The notes under the pieces were generated by a model. The model saw nothing but the letters and a program-made list of their open reading frames with translations. It did not search any database and was not told the origin of the DNA. Source: CAZCFB01 sp964511535 (GTDB lineage: Bacteria > Myxococcota_A > Polyangia > GCA-2747355 > CAZCFB01). Taken from it: a stretch of 64,000 nt of DNA. The position numbers and the translations under genes were made by a program. Below are positions 42,325-50,284 of the stretch, piece by piece. Every line of letters begins with the position of its first letter. The stretch's first letter is position 1. Location: NCBI GenBank assembly GCA_964511535.1, contig CAZEFW010000022.1, forward strand, positions 1 through 64,000. Direction: 5' to 3'.

Positions 42325-43374
42325 ATGGGCCGCATCATGATCGTGCTGGCGGGCGTGGCCGCGCTCGGGTGCGCCGACACCGGACGCGCGCCGGCGCGCG
42401 ACGCCGCATATACCTCCGCGGACAGGACCGTCGGCCTCGATCGGCGGCCAGACGCGGCGCGGCCAGACGCGGCGCTGCCAGACGCGCAGCGACCTGACGC
42501 GCAGCGACCTGACGCGCCAGGGTTGGACGCGCGCGACGAAGGACTGTCGGGCAAGGAGGCCGCGGTGGTCGACCTGCCGCCGCCCGAGGCGAGCGCGGCG
42601 CTGGACATCACGGCCAAGTCCGACAAGTGCGTGCCGGGCTGTCACTGGGACTGCTTCGGCGGCGCGGCGTGCAAGGCCGGCAAGGTCTACCAGATCGCCT
42701 ACGGCGCTCACCCGTGCTGCACCTTTTCGGATCCCTGGCCGTACCCCGGGCCGGTCTGCAGCGCGGGCAGCCCGGTGCACGGCTGCAGCGCCAGCAGCTG
42801 CGCCCAGGTGGACAAGCGCTACGCGTCATGCATGTTCGGCTACAACTTCAACAAGTACGTCTACAGCGGCGGCAAGGTGGGCCACCTGCTGCGCCTGCAC
42901 TGCCCTGGAGTGGCCGCCGGGCGTGCGGCGGGAGATCCCTGCAGCAGCAGCCAGGATTGTCGGCCGGTCAAGGCCGGCGGGCCGGCGCGGCTGGTCTGCG
43001 ACGGGGCGACCAGCAAGTGCATCGCCCAGGGGCGCCCCGCGGCCCCGGCGGGCTACGGCGCCAGCTGCGGCCTGGCGGCGGCCACCTACCCGTACAAGCT
43101 GAGCAAGACCGATCAGGTGCTCAAGGGGGCGACCTGCAGCCACTGCCACGCGGTGTGGGACCCGGCGCAAGGGTGCGTTCGGCAGGCATGCACCACCCCT
43201 TGCCAGTACGACGAGGACTGCCCCAAGGGGAGCGTGTGCCTGTGCCCGCCGGGGCAGTGGGGGCAGGGCTTGCCCTACCAGTTCTGCGCCGAGGCCACCG
43301 GGCGGTCCACGGTGAGCGGCAGGACCGCGGGGCTCAAGTGTCCGTCCGGGGCGAAGGACGCCGGCCCGGGGTGA
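42325..43374 (+). CDS. Cys-rich lipoprotein with Pro-Asp-Ala repeats
   Basis: 349 aa. ATG 42325 has GGAGGG 3 nt upstream; an in-frame ATG at 42304 is less likely. Lipoprotein signal ends VAALGC. Residues about 35-75 form a short degenerate repeat (RPDA/LPDA/QRPDA) as in other Asp-rich linkers here. The rest is Cys-rich (about 26 Cys; VPGCHWDCFGG, PCCTFSDPW, CSHCHAVWDPAQGC, CQYDEDCPKGSVCLC). No family recognised. Divergent from the acylase with 67 bp between. Confidence 0.72.
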   Translation: MGRIMIVLAGVAALGCADTGRAPARDAAYTSADRTVGLDRRPDAARPDAALPDAQRPDAQRPDAPGLDARDEGLSGKEAAVVDLPPPEASAALDITAKSDKCVPGCHWDCFGGAACKAGKVYQIAYGAHPCCTFSDPWPYPGPVCSAGSPVHGCSASSCAQVDKRYASCMFGYNFNKYVYSGGKVGHLLRLHCPGVAAGRAAGDPCSSSQDCRPVKAGGPARLVCDGATSKCIAQGRPAAPAGYGASCGLAAATYPYKLSKTDQVLKGATCSHCHAVWDPAQGCVRQACTTPCQYDEDCPKGSVCLCPPGQWGQGLPYQFCAEATGRSTVSGRTAGLKCPSGAKDAGPG

Positions 43375-43390
43375 ATCCGCCCTCGCGGGC

Positions 43391-43960
43391 TCAGGTCCCG
43401 GACGGCGCCTCGATGAACGCCTCCACCGCCGCGGGCAGCCCGCCCGCCGCCAGCATGTCCAGGTACTCCTGCCAGTACGCCACCAGGGCCTCGCCCTGGT
43501 CCTTGGCGTCCAGCAGCCAGGAGAAGGGCCGCCAGCAGGCCAGCTCCAGGTGCCGCTCGAACCGGAACAGCTGCACCTCGCCCTTGCGCGCGTCCACCGC
43601 CTGGCACGCGGCGTAAAGCCCGCCGCTGTTGTCGAGGAACCGCGCCACCTCGTCGCCGTCCACCTCGAGGCTCAGCCCCCAGGAGGGCAGGGTGCCGGGC
43701 GTATCCTCGGGGCTCCAGGCCAGGCCGAGCCAGAGGAAGGGCACCCGGGCGCTGCGGTGCACGAAGTACAGCCCGTAGTTGTCCTTGTTGCGCGTGAGCA
43801 GGGCGCGGGTGAAGCCGTCGAACCGCGCGGCGGCCATGGCCGTGAGGCGGGGGCCGATCTCGTCGAACAGCTGCCGGACCTCGTCCGAGGCGCCGTGGGT
43901 GACGATGCGCGCTGCGCTTCGCCGACTGAATCGTGTCGCGGGGGAGGTCTGATCGGCCAT
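43391..43960 (-). CDS. Uncharacterised small soluble protein
   Basis: 189 aa, no signal peptide or TM; compact alpha/beta composition with landmarks FDGFTRALLTRNKDNYGLYF, SWGLSLEVDGDEVARFLDN and YWQEYLDML. Not recognised. Convergent with the Cys-rich lipoprotein gene (16 bp between). Confidence 0.6.
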   Translation of the reverse strand: MADQTSPATRFSRRSAARIVTHGASDEVRQLFDEIGPRLTAMAAARFDGFTRALLTRNKDNYGLYFVHRSARVPFLWLGLAWSPEDTPGTLPSWGLSLEVDGDEVARFLDNSGGLYAACQAVDARKGEVQLFRFERHLELACWRPFSWLLDAKDQGEALVAYWQEYLDMLAAGGLPAAVEAFIEAPSGT

Positions 43961-44018
43961 GAACGTCGCCCGGCGCCGGGTCAGCCCGGCCGAGGGTTTA
44001 CCAGGTGAGGGAGGATAC

Positions 44019-44186
44019 CTAGCCCGGCAGAGCGCTGCCGTCCCACTTGTGGTCCGGGTCCGGGTAGAAGGAGATGCTCTCCTTGTTGTAGATCACCAGC
44101 CAGCCCCCGGGCACCTTGGCGCGGGCCATGGGCTTGCGGTAGACGCTGTCGGTGCCGATGTCCTCGAACACGATCTTCTTGTCCAT
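44019..44186 (-). CDS. 55-aa small protein
   Basis: ATG at 44184-44186 with GGGAGGAAGG directly upstream. Begins MDKKIVFEDIG and ends DGSALPG; it contains GGWLVIYNKESISFYPDP, which reads as a compact beta-sheet. Coding-like codon use supports a real gene. Family not recognised. A candidate promoter lies about 50 nt upstream. Confidence 0.6.
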   Translation of the reverse strand: MDKKIVFEDIGTDSVYRKPMARAKVPGGWLVIYNKESISFYPDPDHKWDGSALPG

Positions 44187-44236
44187 GACCTTCCTCCCTT
44201 GAAGCTGTGCGTTGCGGGCTGAAACGGATGCTTGAA

Positions 44237-44266
44237 AATATTCCGGCCAAAACCGAAAACCGTCAA
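44237..44266 (-). promoter_or_regulatory. Candidate sigma70-like promoter for the 55-aa gene
   Basis: On the minus strand: TTGACG (44261-44266), 18-nt spacer, AATATT (44237-44242). The -10 is poor. It sits between the malG-type stop and the small gene, in an AT-richer pocket. Confidence 0.35.
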
Positions 44267-44270
44267 GCGC

Positions 44271-45125
44271 CTACCCCTTTACGCCGCCTGCCGTCAGGCC
44301 GGCGACCAGGTTGCGCTGCAGCGCGTAGAAGAGCGCCACCACCGGAATGGAGACCAGGATGGCGCCGGCGGCGAAGGAGCCCCACTCGGTGGAGCCGTGC
44401 TCCCCGACATACGCCTTGAGCAGCACCGGCAGGGTGTAGGCGGTCTCCTTGTTGAGGAAGGTGGCGGCCAGGATGTACTCGTTCCAGGCGGTCATGAACG
44501 AGAAGAGCGCGGTCACGGCGATGGCCGGCCGGGCCAGGGGCAGGATGATGGCGTAGAAGATCTTGATGCGGGACGCGCCGTCGATGAGCGCCGCCTCCTC
44601 CAGCTCGCGCGGGATGGTGTCGAAGTACCCCTTGAGCATGAACACGCAGAACGGGATGGCCGTGGTGCTGTAGACCAGCACCAGCCCGGCCATGCTGTTG
44701 AGCAGGCCGAGGCTGCCGAGCAGCACGTACATCGGGATCATCAGCAGCGTGGCCGGGAACATCTGCACCACCAGGAAGCTCATCAGCCCCGTGCGCCGAC
44801 CCGGGAAGCGGAAGCGGCTCAGGGCGTAGGCCGCGGTGCAGGCCAGGAACACGCCCACCACGGTGGTCCCCGCCGAGACGATCACGCTGTTGAGCAGCTG
44901 GCGGCCGAAGAGCCACACGCCGCCGGTGCCGGTGCGCCCGATGACGTTGGCGAAGTGCTCCAGCGTGATGGCCGACGGGATCGGGTTGAGGGTCAGCTCG
45001 AACTCCTGGCCCGGCGTGAGCGCCTTGCGCAGCACCAGCAACACCGGCAGCAGGGTCAGGCCGGTGAAGGTGGCGAGCACCAGGTGCACCACGAAGCGGC
45101 GGGGAGAGAATTTGGGTTTGCTCAT
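44271..45125 (-). CDS. malG: Maltose/sugar ABC transporter permease, MalG type
   Basis: 284-aa inner-membrane permease of a carbohydrate ABC importer. One N-terminal TM (about 10-28), an extracytoplasmic segment, then five TMs; the EAA loop EAALIDGASRIKIFYAIILP binds the ATPase. MalG-like features include the AWNEYILAATFL segment and C-terminal GLTAGGVKG. ATG overlaps the malF-type stop (ATGA). Part of malE-F-G, downstream of malK on the same strand. Confidence 0.9.
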   Translation of the reverse strand: MSKPKFSPRRFVVHLVLATFTGLTLLPVLLVLRKALTPGQEFELTLNPIPSAITLEHFANVIGRTGTGGVWLFGRQLLNSVIVSAGTTVVGVFLACTAAYALSRFRFPGRRTGLMSFLVVQMFPATLLMIPMYVLLGSLGLLNSMAGLVLVYSTTAIPFCVFMLKGYFDTIPRELEEAALIDGASRIKIFYAIILPLARPAIAVTALFSFMTAWNEYILAATFLNKETAYTLPVLLKAYVGEHGSTEWGSFAAGAILVSIPVVALFYALQRNLVAGLTAGGVKG

Positions 45126-46912
45126 GCCGAGTCCTCCGAGGCCCGGGTGAGCCGGTTGGTAACCAGGGTGTAGACCAGCAGGATGAAGAAGATGATCAGG
45201 GCGTAGGCCGCCGCGAGGCCGTAGCGATCCGCGCGCTCGAAGGCCCAGCGGTACGCCTCGGTGATCAGGATGTCAGTGGACCCGGCGGGGGCGCCCGCGC
45301 TGACCAGGTAGATGATGTTGAACTGGTTGAAGGTCCAGATAGTGCCGAGGATCACCGCCGGGAACAGGGCCGGCTTGAGCAGCGGCAGGGTGATGTTGAC
45401 GAAGCTCTGCCAGCGGGACGCGCCGTCCACGGCCGCTGCCTCGTACACGTCGTCCGGGATGCTCTGCAGCGCGCCGAGGGAGACCACCATCATGAACGGG
45501 AAGCCGAGCCACACGTTGGTGGTTAGGTTGGCGATGAACGCGGTGGAGAAGGAGCTGAACCAGCTGATGTTCTCGATGCCGATCAGGGAGAGCAGGTGGT
45601 TCACCGCGCCGTACTGCTGGTGGAACATGCCCTTCCAGATCAGCGCCGTGATGTAGTTGGGCACGGCCCAGGGCAGGATCAACAGCACCCGGTAGACGCC
45701 CTTGAACCGCAGCAGCGGGTCCTTGAGCAGCAGCGCCAGGGCCAGGCCGATGGACACGTGCAGGATGATGTTGCTGGCGGTCCACAGGATGGTCACGCCG
45801 AGGGTGAAGTAGAAGTTCAGCGGGTGGGACAGTGGGCGGTCGCCGCCCGAGAGGATCTCGATGAAGTTGTCGAGGCCCACGAAGGTGTAGGTGCCGTGGC
45901 TGTGGTTGAAGAAGCCGAGCAGCACGCCGTAGGCGAAGGGCACGAACACCAGCAGCAGCATGCCCGACGCGGCCGGGGTGATGTAGGCGTAGGCGAAGCG
46001 GTGGGTGTGCAGGCCGGTGACCATCCGGCGGCCGATGCCGAGCAGGCCGAGCAGGCCCAAGGCCAGGCCGGCGAGGGTGGCGGCCACCACCACCCAGGTG
46101 GCGGGCTGCTCCAGGATGATGCCCGCCAGCAAGGCGTCAGCGGCTCTGGGCACCTCGGCCTGCCCGAGGCCATCGGCCAGGTGCACGCCCACCGCCTCCA
46201 GGTCCTCGCTGTAGCGGCTGGCCAGGTCGCCGATCAGGCCGTGGGCCATCCAGCCGTAAGCCAGGGTGGCCACCATGATCACGGCGTAGCGCGGTCGCGG
46301 CCTTGCCACCCCCGCGGCCAGCCCAATGGCCACGCAGGTCAGCAGCCCGAGGGCCAGGGGCCAGGCCGGCACCGGCGCCTGCAGCGCGCGCGGCTCGGTG
46401 ATCACCACGGCGGTGGCCAGGCGCTTGCCGTCCACCATGACCGGCTCGGCGGCGCGCACGGAGAAGGGCCCGCCCTGGGGGGAGAAGAGGTCCATGCGCC
46501 CCCCCTTGAGGCGCACCCGGCTGCACAGGTCGTACAGCTCCTTGTCGCCGTCGCTGTCCGGGGACAGCCGCTGCCCCTCGCGCGATGGGTCGCTGTGGGC
46601 CACGTAGGTGCGCTGGCGCATGAAGCGGAAGCGCGGGTGGTCCCTGTCGACGATGACCGCCGCCAGCACCACCGGCTGGCCGTTGCTGGACAGGCGCTTG
46701 ACGTAGGCCTGCAGGGCGGCGGGGGCGTCCATGGTGGCGGCCGCCTTCTGGGCCAGGGCCCGGGCGTAGGCCACGGGCGGCGCCTGGACCATGGCCTTCT
46801 GCCCCTGGTTGTGGGTGCGCAGGTAGATGGAGGCCGCCGCGACGGTGATCAGGCCAGCGGCCAGCAGGGCGCCGCTGCCGGCGCCGAGGATATCCCGCGC
46901 CCGCTGCTTCAC
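45122..46912 (-). CDS. malF: Maltose/sugar ABC transporter permease, MalF type, with N-terminal sensor-like domain
   Basis: 596 aa. The C-terminal ~300 residues are a typical MalF-type permease with EAA loop EAAAVDGASRWQSFVNITLP and TMs to the end. The N-terminal half is unusual: one TM (about 13-30), an extracytoplasmic domain of about 140 residues (QPVVLAAVIVDRDHPRF, RLATAVVITEPRA), three or four TMs (about 185-300), then the permease. The extra domain has the size and pattern of a single-Cache-like sensor module, unlike the P2 loop of E. coli MalF. Both its ends overlap the neighbouring genes by 4 nt. Confidence 0.85.
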   Translation of the reverse strand: MKQRARDILGAGSGALLAAGLITVAAASIYLRTHNQGQKAMVQAPPVAYARALAQKAAATMDAPAALQAYVKRLSSNGQPVVLAAVIVDRDHPRFRFMRQRTYVAHSDPSREGQRLSPDSDGDKELYDLCSRVRLKGGRMDLFSPQGGPFSVRAAEPVMVDGKRLATAVVITEPRALQAPVPAWPLALGLLTCVAIGLAAGVARPRPRYAVIMVATLAYGWMAHGLIGDLASRYSEDLEAVGVHLADGLGQAEVPRAADALLAGIILEQPATWVVVAATLAGLALGLLGLLGIGRRMVTGLHTHRFAYAYITPAASGMLLLVFVPFAYGVLLGFFNHSHGTYTFVGLDNFIEILSGGDRPLSHPLNFYFTLGVTILWTASNIILHVSIGLALALLLKDPLLRFKGVYRVLLILPWAVPNYITALIWKGMFHQQYGAVNHLLSLIGIENISWFSSFSTAFIANLTTNVWLGFPFMMVVSLGALQSIPDDVYEAAAVDGASRWQSFVNITLPLLKPALFPAVILGTIWTFNQFNIIYLVSAGAPAGSTDILITEAYRWAFERADRYGLAAAYALIIFFILLVYTLVTNRLTRASEDSA

Positions 46913-48150
46913 CGGCTCCCCTTGTCAGCCTTCCCGCCGCCGTTCTGTGCGGCCAGGAAGCGGCGGATCTCTTGCTCGGCCTCGGCCAGGGCGGCGGCGG
47001 GGTTGGCGCCGGCGCCGATCACCTTCTCCAGGGCGGTGTCGTAGGGCGACCAGATGACCCGCATCTCGGGGGTGCCGGGCATCACGGTGGCGTTGTCCAG
47101 CTGCTTGCGGAAGGCGCTGAGCACCGGGTCGGCCTTGATCTTCGGGTGCTCCCAGGCGGCCTTGTTGGCCACCGGCTGGCGAGCCCGCAGAGCGCGCAGG
47201 GTGGCCATCTCGTCGCTGGCCAGGAACGTCATGGCCCGGAAGGCGGCGCGCTTCTGCTTTGAGCGGGCGGACAGCATGATGCCCTCGGCGCCGAGGAAGG
47301 GGGCCGCGGGCTTGCCGGTGGGCGAGACCGTGGGCAGCGGGGCGAGGCCCACATCTATATCTTCGGAGATCTCGCCGAGCATCCAGGGGCCGCTGATGGC
47401 CATGCCCGCCTTGCCCTGGTTGAACAGCGAGGTGGTCAGCGTGGCGCTCGACTCCGGCGGCACGATGCCCCGCTTGCCGCCCAGGTCCCGGGCGAAGGTC
47501 AGGGCGCGCCGGCTCTCGGCGCTGTTGACCCGCAGCTGCCCTTGCTCGTCGAACACGAGCCCCTTGAAGCCGAACAGCCAGGCCGCGTGGAAGTAGAGCT
47601 TGGCGTTGGTGTAGACCAACCCGAAGCGGCCCGCCTTGCGGTCGGTGAGCTTGCGCCCGGCGGCGATGAGCGCGTCGGTGGTGGCCGGCGCCTCGGGGAC
47701 CAGCGCCTTGTTGTAGAACAGGATGGTGCTCTTGAACGCCAGGGGCAGGCCGTACAGCGACTCCTTGTAGCAGAGCGAGTCGATGGTCTTGTACAGGAAC
47801 TGGCCGGCCCGCTTCTCTGTCATCCAGAACTCGATGGGCTCGACGATGCGGCTCTCGGCCCAGTCGCCCACGCGGTCGTGGGCGAAGATGAACAGGTCCG
47901 GGCCGTGGCCCCGGGGCACGGCGGCCGAGATCTTGTCCGAGAAGGCGTCGTACGGCACCGGCAGCAGCTGGATCTTCGGGTCGTCGCCCCGGGCGCCGTT
48001 GTTCCAGCGGTCAACAGTCTCCTCGAGAGCGGTGCGCTCGGCGGCGCGGTAGGCGTGCCACAAGACAAGGTCCCGCGCCCCGGCTGCGCCGGGGAACAAA
48101 AAACAAGGAACAAAAAATGCCAAACAAAGAATGTGGAGTGACTGCTTCAA
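46909..48150 (-). CDS. malE: Sugar-binding protein of ABC importer, MalE type
   Basis: 413-aa extracellular solute-binding protein family 1. TTG start at 48148-48150 (AGGA about 7 nt upstream); no ATG/GTG in frame gives a signal peptide. After the signal peptide, ARDLVLWHAYRAAERTALEE begins the fold; PDLFIFAHDRVGDWAE and GKAGMAISGPWMLGEI are MalE-like, and WSPYDTALEKVI near the end matches the family. It binds malto-oligosaccharides or a related sugar. The signal-peptide core (AFFVPCFLFPG) is encoded by a T-rich/hairpin repeat also found in intergenic DNA at about 59.8 kb. The stop overlaps the malF start. Confidence 0.87.
   Translation of the reverse strand: MKQSLHILCLAFFVPCFLFPGAAGARDLVLWHAYRAAERTALEETVDRWNNGARGDDPKIQLLPVPYDAFSDKISAAVPRGHGPDLFIFAHDRVGDWAESRIVEPIEFWMTEKRAGQFLYKTIDSLCYKESLYGLPLAFKSTILFYNKALVPEAPATTDALIAAGRKLTDRKAGRFGLVYTNAKLYFHAAWLFGFKGLVFDEQGQLRVNSAESRRALTFARDLGGKRGIVPPESSATLTTSLFNQGKAGMAISGPWMLGEISEDIDVGLAPLPTVSPTGKPAAPFLGAEGIMLSARSKQKRAAFRAMTFLASDEMATLRALRARQPVANKAAWEHPKIKADPVLSAFRKQLDNATVMPGTPEMRVIWSPYDTALEKVIGAGANPAAALAEAEQEIRRFLAAQNGGGKADKGSR
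48078..48119 (-). repeat. T-rich plus hairpin repeat element inside malE signal-peptide coding region
   Basis: On the minus strand: ATTTTTTGTTCCTTG, TTTTTTGTTCCCC, then the hairpin CCCCGGC-GCA-GCCGGGG. Nearly the same sequence occurs at 59804-59846 (plus) between genes. Here it is in frame and encodes FFVPCFLFPGAAG of the MalE signal peptide. Confidence 0.75.
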
Positions 48151-48230
48151 CCTTGATTCCTGTCCATCGAACCTGTTTGCCCGTTCAAACTTCCGAGGTG
48201 GCGACTCATCAGCCAGGCGCCTGCCTGCCC

Positions 48231-48268
48231 ATTTTGAATTTCTTGTTTCTTATTTTTTGTTTTCCCGC
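48231..48268 (+). repeat. Diverged T-rich repeat overlapping the end of malK
   Basis: Reads TTTCTTGTTTCTTATTTTTTG then TTTTCCCG on the plus strand, in inverted orientation to the copy at 48078-48119. The malK stop (48250-48252) and its last codons (ENKK) fall inside it. The T-rich run may act as the U-tract of a terminator for plus-strand transcription, but no gene needs it there. Confidence 0.5.
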
Positions 48269-49353
48269 AGCGCGTTGTCCCCGCTCTCACCATCGAACAG
48301 GTAGATCGCCTCATCCGGCACGCTCAGCGACAGGCTGTCGCCTTCCCTCGCGGCCGCGCCGCCCTCGGTGCGCACCACCAGCGGGCCCCAGGGGCTGGCC
48401 ACGTGCAGGTAGACCTCGGCGCCCATGGGCTCGCGGACTTCCACCCGGGCGGTCAGGGGGCCTTCCCCTTCACCGTCCTCCAGGGTGAAGTCGGGCGGCC
48501 GCAAGCCGAGGACCATCTCCTTGCACGCCTCGCCCTTGAGCCGGTCGGTTACGCTGGCCGGCAGCGCGAGCTCCACGCCCCCGGCGGTGAAGTGCAGGCC
48601 GTCGGCGCCGCTCTCGATCTCGCCCTCGACGAAGTTCATCGAGGGGGTGCCGATGAAGCCGGCCACGAAGCGGTTGACCGGCTCGTTGTAGATGGTCAAC
48701 GGCGCGCCCACCTGCTGCACCCAGCCGTCCTTCATCACCACGATGCGGTCGGCCAGGGTCATGGCCTCCACCTGATCGTGGGTCACGTAGAGCATGGTGG
48801 TCTGCAGCTTGGCGTGCAGCCGGGCGATCTCGATGCGCATCTGCCCGCGCAGCTTGGCGTCAAGGTTCGACAGCGGCTCGTCGAACAGGAACACCGCCGG
48901 GCGACGCACGATGGCGCGCCCCATGGCCACGCGCTGGCGCTGCCCGCCCGACAGGTCCTTCGGCTTGCGCTTGAGGAACTGGTCGATCCCCAGGATGGAG
49001 GCCGCCTCCTGCACGCGCTTGTCGATCTCGGCCCGCGGCGTCCCGCGCATCTTGAGGCCGAACTCCAGGTTGGCGCGCACTGACATGTGGGGGTAGAGCG
49101 CGTAGCTCTGAAAGACCATGGCGATGTCCCGGTCCTTGGGCGCCACGTCGTTGACCCGCCGCTCTCCAATGAAGATGTCTCCGCGGGAGATCTCTTCAAG
49201 GCCCGCCACCATCCTCAGGGTGGTGGATTTGCCGCAGCCGCTGGGGCCCACGAGCACCACCAGCTCCTTGTCCGGCAGATCCAGCGTCACGTCGTGGACG
49301 ACCTGGATGTCGCCGTATCTCTTGCAGACATTATCGAGGGTGACCTTGGCCAT
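48250..49353 (-). CDS. malK: Sugar ABC transporter ATPase, MalK/UgpC type
   Basis: 367 aa. ATPase powering the importer: Walker A GPSGCGKST, Q-loop VFQSYALYPHM, signature LSGGQRQR, Walker B VFLFDEPLSNLDAKLR, H-loop VTHDQ. The C-terminal ~130 residues are the TOBE/regulatory domain of carbohydrate-uptake (CUT1) ATPases. It lies upstream of malE on the same strand (99 bp), so malK-E-F-G could be one transcript, though a repeat element and T-rich run separate malK and malE. C-terminal residues are encoded by the repeat. Confidence 0.92.
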   Translation of the reverse strand: MAKVTLDNVCKRYGDIQVVHDVTLDLPDKELVVLVGPSGCGKSTTLRMVAGLEEISRGDIFIGERRVNDVAPKDRDIAMVFQSYALYPHMSVRANLEFGLKMRGTPRAEIDKRVQEAASILGIDQFLKRKPKDLSGGQRQRVAMGRAIVRRPAVFLFDEPLSNLDAKLRGQMRIEIARLHAKLQTTMLYVTHDQVEAMTLADRIVVMKDGWVQQVGAPLTIYNEPVNRFVAGFIGTPSMNFVEGEIESGADGLHFTAGGVELALPASVTDRLKGEACKEMVLGLRPPDFTLEDGEGEGPLTARVEVREPMGAEVYLHVASPWGPLVVRTEGGAAAREGDSLSLSVPDEAIYLFDGESGDNALRENKK

Positions 49354-49690
49354 GAAGCGCTTTCCCGGGTATTGACAGCGCCAGTGCTATACAAGATCCC
49401 TGCCATGGAAGGAACACCCTGTAATTACTTTGGTTATCATCGGTTCTTTTGCGCGGTTTCATCCGCGGATGGCCGGCTGTTGAGCTTCGCAACGGCCTGC
49501 AATGCGAGGGATTCGTCACATTGTTGTCATTTTCAACGGCCGGAGGTCAGGCCGCAGGGGGGCCAGGCGACCCGTGGGAGTTCGGCCTCCGACGGACAGC
49601 TGGATCCCGCCCAAAAAGCGCGTGTGGATCCAGCTGCCGGCGCTGGATCCTGTTCCCCTGAGCGGCGCGAGGGTTTAGACTGCTCTATCC
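49354..49690. other. 337-bp divergent intergenic region between malK and a lipoprotein gene
   Basis: No gene seen. It contains an AT-rich pocket (TAATTACTTTGGTTATCATC, about 49422-49441), a 12-bp palindrome CATCCGCGGATG (49460-49471) and an 11-bp inverted repeat (49597-49636). A weak -10 TATAGC on the minus strand (49386-49391) could serve malK. The sugar-responsive control of malKEFG probably resides here, but no known operator is recognisable. Confidence 0.5.
49597..49636. promoter_or_regulatory. 11-bp perfect inverted repeat, 18-nt loop
   Basis: CAGCTGGATCC (49597-49607) and GGATCCAGCTG (49626-49636), followed by a further GCTGGATCC at 49642. It lies 55 nt before the ATG at 49691. It could be an operator or an mRNA hairpin in the leader. 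Confidence 0.45.
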
Positions 49691-50065
49691 ATGGGCCTCC
49701 CTGTTCTCCTGCGCGTCAGCCTCGTCTGCCTGGTGCTGCCGCTCTGCGGCTGCGACACCAACCGCGACTACTACACCCGCATGGCGGTCAAGGGCCTGGC
49801 CACGGCCCCGGCAGACATGGTGGATTCGCAGACGGACAAGGTGGTGGCCAAGGGGAGCCACGCCCTGCCAGACATCGAGCAGGAGTTCCACGGCGCGGAT
49901 CCGCCGGGACGCCGCCGGCTGCTCGAGGCGCTGCGCCTCATCAAAGATCCCCGCGCGCTGCCGTTCGTGCGCTACGTGGCGCGCTGGGACGATGACGCGA
50001 AGGTGCGCAAGGAGGCCGAGCGCGTGGCGCGGGCCCTGAGCCCGCCCGAGCCCAAAACTCCTTGA
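49691..50065 (+). CDS. Small HEAT-like lipoprotein
   Basis: 124 aa. Lipoprotein signal peptide ending LPLCGC. The mature part has DIEQEFHGADPPGRRRLLEAL and DPRALPFVRYVARWDDDAKVRKEAERV, two HEAT-like helical pairs. No Shine-Dalgarno is obvious. It precedes the nuo promoter region and probably has no link to complex I. Confidence 0.65.
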   Translation: MGLPVLLRVSLVCLVLPLCGCDTNRDYYTRMAVKGLATAPADMVDSQTDKVVAKGSHALPDIEQEFHGADPPGRRRLLEALRLIKDPRALPFVRYVARWDDDAKVRKEAERVARALSPPEPKTP

Positions 50066-50167
50066 CCGGCCAACAGGCCTCCGCCGGATAACGCACAGCG
50101 GCAAAACATCTCGTTCTGGTGGAATTTGTCCCGTGAAATCGGCCACGTGCAGGCCGTTCGGATAGGC

Positions 50168-50196
50168 TTGACACCGTCCCTTCACTCCCATACTGT
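50168..50196 (+). promoter_or_regulatory. Sigma70-like promoter of the nuo operon
   Basis: TTGACA (50168-50173), 17-nt spacer, TACTGT (50191-50196), with nuoE ATG at 50285, giving an ~80-nt leader. The -35 is perfect; the -10 keeps the key TA....T positions. Confidence 0.6.
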
Positions 50197-50284
50197 ACCC
50201 CGACTTGTAATGGAGTACCGGTGTCCGGGCATGCGCCCAGTACCCCCAGCGTCCGGACCTTAACCACCGGAGAATCGAGACGTC

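Noticed and set aside
48117..48488. Plus-strand frame across the malK-malE gap
   Set aside because: Starts in the repeat element, ends in Arg/Pro-rich antisense of malK; not a gene.
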